From NCBI GenBank assembly GCA_905221605.1, contig CAJNDS010002227.1, forward strand, positions 486,001 through 550,000: a stretch of 64,000 nucleotides of DNA, read 5' to 3'. The translations under genes and the position numbers were made by a program. The notes below the pieces were generated by a model. That model ran no database searches and was not told where the DNA came from. It saw nothing but the letters and a program-made list of their open reading frames with translations. Shown here piece by piece: positions 11,001 through 20,193 of this stretch. Numbering within the stretch: the stretch's first letter is position 1; every line of letters begins with the position of its first letter. The stretch comes from Symbiodinium natans (taxonomy: Eukaryota > Sar > Dinophyceae > Suessiales > Symbiodiniaceae).

Positions 11001-14000
11001 TGTAATTTGATTCCGGGCTCGTATTGTGCGGGGCTAGTGACTGCCCTAGAGGTTTGTCGTATGCCCTCCGCTTCCTTGTTCCTGTGATGTAGTAGGGGCC
11101 TACAGGTTTGTCGTGTGTCCCCTTTCTTGGCATCTAGATGATTGTCATAAGTCATTTGCTTCTGTGGTCGTATTATGAGGGCTATTGACTGCCCTAGAGG
11201 TTTGTCGTACGCCCCCCTGCTTCGTGTTCCTGTGAGTTGGGAGGGGCCTAGAGGTTTTTTTTTGGTCCCCTCCCTTCGTCCCTTCGTGTTGTAAGGGTTT
11301 CGTGAGCGCTCTGGAGGTTTTTCGTATGTCCCCTTTGTTCGTACTTGCAGGGTTTGGGGAGTGTCTAGATGATTATCACATATCGTTTGCTTCCGCAGTC
11401 GCTATGAGGGTATTGATTGCCCTAAAGATTTCTCGTGTGTCCCCCGCTTCGTATTCCTGTGATTTGGTAGGGGTCTAGAGGTTTGTCGTAATTCCTCTCC
11501 CTTCGTTCCTTCGTGGGATGTTTGCGTGTGTCCCCTTTCTTCGCGCTTGTAGGGTTTGGGGAGCCTAGACGACTGATATATACATATATATATATATGGT
11601 ACCCCCCCCCCCAGTGACCTACCCTTTTTCGCCTTGTCTCAAGTCACCCAGCTGCACTGCAAGCAAACTCGGTGTGCAATATAGCGTATTTCTAGGGCGC
11701 AGACTAAAATACAACAAAAATCGCATACACGAGACAGTAGAAAAACCAAAAATACCAAAACCCAAAAAAAAAACAAAAAAACAAAACCAAAAAAAAACAA
11801 AACAACCAAAACCAAAAAAACCAAAAAAACCAAAACCAAAAAAAAACCAAAAATCTCCAAGAGTCCCGGAAAATTGTTTTTTTTTGGTTTTTTGGTTTTG
11901 GTGTTTTGTTTTTTTTGGTTTTGGTATTTTTGGTTTTTTGGTTTTGGTATTTTGGCTTTTTGGTTCGCCTTCACGGTACGAGGCAACAACTACACATTTT
12001 TCAGTGTGCTTATGCTAATTGTGCTTTTCAGAAATAGTATACAAGTGGTCTTTCTAGTGCTTCAGAACTATTTGTTTCGTTATTACGTAAGTAGAGCCGC
12101 TAGTGTTTAGTGCATCTTTTGGTTGTACTCAAGTGTAGTAGACCTTATTCAGCCATTACTTGGTGCTCTGGTAGCTAAATTCGCATGGATAATATTTGCC
12201 TGGTAAATGCGATTAATTATCTAGAAGCAGCATTTGCAATACTCGGCTTGAGGAAAAGCATTTATTGCTTAGAATTGTTTGGTTAAAAAGTGACTCCTAC
12301 TCGTCCAGGGATACCCCAAAACCCTATAATCCAAACTTCACCAGAGATTCTCCTGAAAAGCTTGCGCTTTTGGATGTTTTTATGTATTTGTGAACTGGCC
12401 TTCACTAAGTAGTTTTCTAGGATTCTTGTGCATTTGTTGCAAGTTGCGTTTTTCAAGCAGAGTATATATGCGGTCTTTATTGAATACTTCAGACATGTTT
12501 GTTTCATCGTTATGTAAGTAGAACCGCTTCTATTTCCATTATTGTGCATTTTTAAGCTTGCTTATGCAAATTGTGCTTTTCAGACATAGTATATAAGTGG
12601 TCTTTATTGAATACTTCAGCAATCTTTGTCTCATTGTTACGCAGGTAGAACCGCTTCCATTTCCGTTAGTGTTTATTTTGTATTGGGTTGAGTATGGTCC
12701 TTTAAATAGTATTCACTTGGGTCAAATTGGGCTATTTGCTTAAGAATTCCTCTAGTAGTTAAATTCGCAAGGTGTTTCATTTGACTTTGCAGATAGTATT
12801 TCAATAATACTTTGCCTGGTATAAACACAACTGTTTCAATGCATGAGTTGCTCAACAAAGCACTATTTGCCCTCTAAACCACACTTTGCCATATTTTTTG
12901 TTGAATATGGTGCTTCTTTCGTATTTTGGTTGAGTATGGTCCTTTAAATGGTATTCACTTGAGTCAAATTGGGCTATTTGCTTAATAATTGCTCGAGTAG
13001 CTAAATTCGCATAAAATGATTATTTCAAAAATAAAAACGATTCATGAATATGTAAACATAAGGTATTTCAGTGGACTTTTCAGAGAGCATACTTTGCCTA
13101 GTACAAACACAATTGTATAAATACAGTACTTGCTCAACAAAGCATTATTTGCACTTTAAACGCACACTTTGCCATATTTTGGTTGAGAATGGTGTCTATT
13201 TCGTATCTTGGTTGAGTATGCTCCTTTAAATAGTATTCACTTGAGTCAACTTGGGCTCTGTGCTTAACAGTTTCTCTAGTAGTTAAATTCGCATAGAACC
13301 AAGAAAAATGTTTCACTATTTGATTAATACTTTGCCTCGTACAAACACACTCGTATAAATAAATTAGTTGCTCAACAAAACATTAATTGCCCTTTAAACG
13401 CACAATTTGCATAGAAAGCCACAAATCTAAACATCTAAAGACAGCATTGTCCGCTTCAGATTCAAAATGTAGATTCTTCCAATGCTGGCTTATCGGGGTC
13501 TGTGAGGTGGGTGTCCCAGTAACTGTCCTTCAATACCCGGTGATTAACTACGCGACTTTTGGGCCTTCTTTGTTATATTTTGTTAAAAAGGCCTAAAAAG
13601 GCCGAAAAAGGGTAGGTCGCTGGGGGGGGGGGTAGCATATATATATATATAATTCGATTCCGTGCTCGCTAGTGATCGCCCTAGAGGTTTGTCGTATGTC
13701 CTCCCGATTCTTGTTCCTGAGATTTGGTAGGGGCCTAGAGCTTTGTCGTATGTCCCCTCCTTTCGCCCCTTCGTGTTGTAGGGGTTTTGTTGGGCCTTGA
13801 AGGCTTGTCGTGTGTCCCCTTTCTTCGAGCTTGGAGAATTGAGGAGTGTCGAGATGATTACCATACATCATTTGCTTCCGTGCTCGTACTATGTGGGGTT
13901 AGTGACTGCCCTAGAGGTTTGTCATATGTCTCCTTCCTTCGTCCCTTCGCGTTGTATGGGTGGTAAGGGTTTTGTGAGGGCCCTGGAGGCTAGTCGTATA

Positions 14001-16632
14001 TCCACTTTCTTCGAGCTTGTAGGGTTTGGAGGGAGCGTCTAGAGTCTAGATGATCGTCATATATGATCTGCTTCCGTGCTCAAACTATGAGGGGCTAGTG
14101 GCTGTCCTAGAGGTTTGTCATTTGTCCCCCCCGTTTCCTTGGTCCTGTGATTTGGGAGGGGCTTAGAGGTTTGTCATACGTTCCCTCGCTTCGTCCTTTC
14201 GTGTTGCAAGGGTTTTGTGAGAGCCCTGCAAATTTGCCGTGTGTCCCCTTTCTTCTCACTTGTAGGGTTTGGGGAGCGTCTAGACGACTGACATATAATT
14301 TGATTCCGTGCTCGTATTGTGAGGGGCTAGTGATTGCCCTAGAGGTTTGTCGTATGTCCCCCCGATTCCTGTTCCTGAGATTTGGTAGGGGCTTAGAGCT
14401 TTGTCGTATGTCCCCTCCTTTCGCCCTTCGTGTTGTAGGGGTTTTGTTGGGCCTTGAAGGTTTGTCGTGTGTCCCCTTTCTTCGTGCTTGGAGAGTTTGA
14501 GGAGCGTCGAGATGATTACCATACATGATTTGCTTCCGTGCTCGTACTATGTGGGGTTACTGACTGCCCTAGAGGTTTGTCGTATGTCCCCTTCCTTCGT
14601 CCCTTCGCGTTGTATGGGTGGTAAGGGTTTTGTGAGGGCCCTGGACGCTAGTCGTATATCCACTTTCTTCGAGCTTGTAGGGTTTGGGGGAGCGTCTAGA
14701 GTCTAGATGATCGTCATATATGATTTGCTTCCGTGCTCAAACTATGAGGGGCTAGTGGCTGTCCTAGAGGTTTGTCATTTGTCCCCCCTGTTTCCTTGGT
14801 CCTGTGATTTGGTAGGGGCTTAGAGGTTTGTCATACGTTCCCTTGCTTCGTCCTTTCGTGTTGCAAGGGTTTTGTGAAAGCCCTGCAAAATTGCCGTGTG
14901 TCCCCTTTCTTCTCACTTGTAGGGTTTGGGGAGCGTCTAGACGACTGACATATAATTTGATTCCGTGCTCGTATTGTGAGGGGCTAGTGACTGCCCTAGG
15001 GGTTTGTCGTATGCCCCCTCCCCCGCTTCCTTGTTCCTGTGATCTACAGGTTTGTCGTATGTCCCCTGCCTTCGTCCCTTCGTGTTGTAAGGCTGATAAA
15101 ATTTTTCTGAGGGCCCTTGGAGATTTGTCGTATGTCCCCACGCTTAGTGTTCCTGAGATTTGGTAGGGGCCAGATATTTGTCGAATGTCCCCTCCTTTCG
15201 TCCCTTCGTGTTGAAATTGCTTTGTTGGGGGAGGGTTTGTCGTATGTCACCTTTCTTTCTTCTTAGAGGGTTTGGGGATCTTCTAGAAAACTGTCATATA
15301 TCATTTGCTTCCGTGCTCGTATTATGAGGGGCTGGTGTTTGTCATAGAGGTTTGTCGTATGTCCCGCCGCTTTCTGTTCCTGCGATGTGGTAGGGGCCTA
15401 AAGAGGTTTGTCGTGTGCCCCCTCCCTTCGTCCCTTTGAGTTGCAAGGGTTTTGTTGGACCTGGAAGATTTATCGTATGTCTCCTTTCTTCGTGCTTGTA
15501 GGGCGTGGGGAGCGTCTAGATGATTATCATATATGATTTGCTTCCGTGCTCGTATTATGAGGGGCTAGTGACTGCCCTAGAGGTTTGTTTTATGTCTCCC
15601 TGCTTCGTGTTCATGTGATCTGCTAGGGTCCTGGAGATTTGTCGTATGTCATTTTACCATATACGAAATTAGATACAATCCCTTCGTCCCTTCGTGTTGT
15701 AAGGGTTTCGTGAGGGTCCTAGAGGTTTGTCGTATGTGCCCTTCCTTCGTCCCTTCTTGTTGTAAGGGTTTTGTGAGGGCCCTGCAAATTTACCGTATGT
15801 CCCCTTTCTTCGTGCTTGTAGGATTTGGGCAGCGTCTAGATGATTGTCATTATCATTTGCTTCCGTGCTCGTACTATGAGGCGCTAGTAACTGCCCTAGA
15901 CCTTCAGGGCCCTCACAAAACCCTTACAACACGAAGGGACGAAGGGAGACGACATACGACAAACCTCTATCATCTAGATGCTCCCCAACCCCTACAAGCA
16001 AGAAGAAAGGGGACATACGACAAACCTCCAGGGCCCTCACAGAACCCTTACAATAGGAAGGAATGAAGGGAGGAGACACACTACAAACCTTTAGGCCCCT
16101 ACCAAATCACAGGATCACGAAGCGGGGGCGTCATCTGACAAACCTCCAGGCCAATCACTAGCCCCTCATAATACGAGCACGGAAGCACATGATATGTGAT
16201 TATCATCTACACACTCCCCAGACCCTACAAGCACGAACAAAGGGGACATACGACAAACCTCCAGGACCCTCCCAAAACCCTTACAACACGAAGGGACGAA
16301 GGGAGGGGACACACGACAAACCTTTAGCCCCCTACCAAATCACAGGAACACGAAGCGGGGGGACATACGACAAACCTCTAGGGCAGGCACTAGCCCTCAT
16401 AATACGAGCACGGAAACACATCATATATGTTAATCATTTTGATGCTCCCCCAAAACCTATAAGAACGAGAAAGGGGAAGCACACAAACCTCCAAAGCCCT
16501 TACAAAACCCTTACAAAACGAAGGGACGAAGGGAGGGGACATACGACAAACCTCTGGCCCCTACCAAGTCACGGGAAACGCGAAGCGAGGGTGCTCGCCT
16601 AAGTCTGGCTGTTGGCCGGCTGGATCTACATT

Positions 16633-16674
<42 letters not shown>

Positions 16675-19600
16675 CACTACTACTTTCAAGAAGTTTTGTA
16701 AATAGTAAACAAAGGGGCGTGCCAAATAGACCCTAAAGGTCCATGCCACAAACCCCTAAACCCCTAAACCTTAAACCCTAAAGTCTGAGGTTTCTGTTTG
16801 TTTCACTGAGAAAAACAGCACCGGATGGGCAGGAGTTTGGGGATAAAGCCTAAACGCCATCAGAAGCCAACCCGAACTCCTAAACCCTAAACCCCAGAAT
16901 CAGAACCTAAACCCCAAACCCTAAACCCCAAACCCTAAACCCTAAACCCTCAACCCTGACCTACGAACCAAGGTTCTTCATCGTGCTCCTAAACCACGTC
17001 ATTGCGTGCCTGTCGCCGCCCCAGCTTCGCCGCGCCACGCGTGGTGCGACCAGGATTTAGGCCTTTAGGTGGCAAGGTCGAGCCGTGAATGCGCTCATCT
17101 AGGGCTGTTGGGGTCTAGGGTTTAGGGTTTGGGGTTTAGGAATAGGGTTTAGGGTTTAGGGTTTGGCGCTTAGGGTCTAGGGGTTGGGGGCTTCGGCTTC
17201 CTCCGCACGCCAGGTGGTACCTGATCGGCAAGGAGACGAGTGCGGTTAACATGGTCAACTGGACGCTCAGCTCAACCCCAAAAGGCGACTCCCCTCACGG
17301 CTTCCCGAACTGAAGGTACCCACTCGCAACCCTAGACGCTACACCCCCAAACCCGAAGACCCTCAACCGCAAACCCTGAACCCTAGTCTCTCCCAAGGAA
17401 GCGCGCACGGCACCAGCAAGAAAACCCTCGAAAACCCCCCCTCCTCCAGCCTAGAACACGTCACCCCCCATGTCGGCCACGCAAGGATTTCAGAGGGGCG
17501 CTACGAGAACGAGGACGGGTTGTGCTTGCAGAGTCAGATCATGTCAGATCCAAACTCTAAACCCCAAACCCCAAACCCGGTACCCTAAACCCTAAACCCT
17601 AAACCCTAAACCCTAAACCCTAAACCCTAAACCCTAAACCCTAAACCCTAAACCCTAAACCCTAAACCCTAAACCCTAAACCCTAAACCCCAAACCCTAG
17701 ACCCTAAACCCAACGCAGCATGCCTCCAGCCAGCCAACCTACGGCCTACAATCCCTTATCCTTGAACCCTAAACCCCAAACCCCAAACCCCAAGCCCGAA
17801 ACAAACCCTAAACCCTAGACCCTAAACCCTAAACCCGAAACCCTAAACCCTAAACCCTAGACCCGAGATCCTAGACCCTAGACCTAAACCAAGCCACCAA
17901 AAACGACTCGTAACCACGAGACCCTAAACCCTAAACCCTAAACCCTACACCCTAAACCCGAAACTCGCAGGACCAGACCTACAAGTACTTCACATCACTT
18001 CACTGGGCTGGGAGCCCAGTAGCCTAAAAGTTTAGGGTTTAGGGTTTAGGGTTTAGGGTTTAGGGTCCTAAACGGCCAAAGCCTCAACCCGACACCATCG
18101 ATGCCCTAGGGCCTTCTGAAGCTTAGAAGCTTCCTGGCAGGTTTACGGCTTAGGATTGAGGGGTTTAGGGTTTAGGGTTTAGGGTTTCGGGTGTAGGGTT
18201 TAGGGTGTAGGGTTTAGGGTTGAGGGGTTTGGGGCAGAGAAGTCTAAGCCTCTTCAGGAATTTCGGGCTCGGTGGTGCCATTTTTGTGGCCGGATGAGGG
18301 TTTAGGGTTTTCGGAGGGTTTAGCTCTTACGGTTTTGTTTTTTGCTCCTTAGAATCTCGGGGGGCGGGAGATGTTGGTGCCTAGTAGTGCTCGGGCAGCC
18401 CTTCTATTCCGGCGCCAGGCGCTGACGCAGTTCACGCCCGCCTCCATGAACGTGAGTGCCACCAACGTCGCCCTGCTACAGTTTTGGTCTGACTTGTGGG
18501 CCTTTTATTGGCACCACAGAGGTCCGTAATTGCCCCCTTACACCCTACACCCCAAACCCGAAACTCTTTGGGGGGACCATAGAAGGTTCAGAATTATGTG
18601 GATTCTACTGGAGTAGACACCGGTGCAGAATGTTAATGCACAGAAGCTCCATTGACTTGCTACTGACTTTAGCTCGCCGTCATCTCACTGGTTTCGGGTT
18701 TAGGGTTGGGATGTTCCCGCTTATACTAACAGTCCTTAATCGGGAGAACATTGGGGGGGGGGGGTGGCTATTAAGGTCTGGTAGGATAAGGGGGAACCTC
18801 CCAAGGTTTGCTTGGAGGTTCGTGGTACCTATTAACCATTCATAGCTGTACTTATAGCTATACTTATAACCTCAGTGGGGATATACGTACAGCTACAATT
18901 GGTTAAAAAGTACCATGAACCTCCAAGTAAGCCTTGGGATGTTGCCCCCTTCTAATAGGGATCATAGTACCCCCCCTTATTATAATCCCTACTAAGGACT
19001 TTTTCAGAACGGGGAACATACCAAGGTATACCCTAAACCCTAACCCTAAACCCTAAACCCCAAACCCTAAACCCTAGTATAAGGGGGAACATCCCAAGGT
19101 GTAGGTTTGAGCGGAGGTCTATGAGCGGATCTTCTCCATTGCCGTCCTCTTCTTCGCCATGGTGGCCTTCTCCTCCATCGTGGGAGGCACTTTGGGGGGG
19201 GGGGGGGGGGGGGGGTGTTGGATGCGTTTAGAAACCCGAAACCCCAAACCCCAAACCCTAAAACCCTCAAACCCTGAAACCCCAAAACCCTAAGACCCTA
19301 AGACCCTAAACCCTAAACCCTAAACCCTAAACCCTAAACCCTAAAACCCTAACAGCTGCCAGCAGCTCCGCTTGCAGGCGTGACCGCCTCCATGACCCAG
19401 CTGCAGAACTTGCGCTTGCCCCAGGTTTAGGGTTTAGGGTTTAGGGTTTAGGGTTTAGGGTTTAGGGTTTAGGGTTTAGGGCGTAAGCATTCGGCATGTT
19501 CGTAGAGCCTCTGGCTGAAGACAAGACGCCGACATGAGGGTTTAGGGTTTAGGGTTTAGGGTTTAGGGTATGAGGCGGAGCAATCACATGAAGCAGTTCT

Positions 19601-19967
19601 GGATCCTGCGGCGCTACTTGAAGCAGAACGGCGTGGGCAAGGATCGTGGTACTCAGAACCCTAAACCCTAAACCCTACACCCTAAACCCTAAACTCTCAA
19701 CCCTAAACCCTAAACCCTAAGCCCTAAACCCGAAACCCTAAACCCTAAATACGATTTTGGTGCGTGAGGAGCTGCAGTTCCGCATCGAGAAGTTCCTGGA
19801 GTATCAAACAAACAAGGCTATCTGAAGCACAAACCTGAACCCTAAACCCTAAACCCTAAACCCGAAACCCTGAACCCTGAACCCTGAATCCGGAACCCGG
19901 AACCCTGAACCCTGAACCCGAAACCTTAAGCCCTAGACCCTAGACCCTAAAGCCTGAAGGGAAAGAG

Positions 19968-20039
<72 letters not shown>

Positions 20040-20155
20040 CGAGAGCGAGAGCGAGAGCGGGAGCGAAAGCGAGAGCGAGAGTGAGCGAGAGAGTGAGCGA
20101 GAGAGAGAGAGAGAGAGAGAGGAGAGCGCGAGAGAGAGAGAGAGAGCCAGAGTGC

Positions 20156-20193
<38 letters not shown>

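Larger units (their letters stand above)
6710..16742 (+). mobile_element. 10.0 kb element bounded by 27-bp perfect inverted repeats
   Basis: 6710-6736 (GGACCTTTAGGGTCTATTTG, then GCACGCC) is repeated exactly in inverted orientation at 16716-16742. Between them are a palindromic AT-rich satellite (6745-8680), ATCATCCCCC microsatellite (8930-9480), a satellite with units near 220 bp (9485-15900, inverted at 15900-16560), a nested 2.0 kb element (11598-13632) and a TAC microsatellite. No transposase ORF was found. The whole element lies within a single intron of the channel gene. It could be a non-autonomous DNA transposon or a pair of small elements flanking satellite DNA. No convincing target-site duplication was seen. 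Confidence 0.55.

Noticed and set aside
11596-12110. Lysine/proline-rich and phenylalanine-rich ORFs
   Set aside because: Produced by the inverted CCAAAAA/TTTTTGG block in the nested element.
10148-16602. Numerous 80-140 residue ORFs on both strands
   Set aside because: They recur with the satellite unit, occur in several frames and carry no domain.
6700-16752. Target-site duplication for the 10 kb element
   Set aside because: Flanks (aagtacgta and atgccacaa) do not match for 3-9 bp, so none is claimed.
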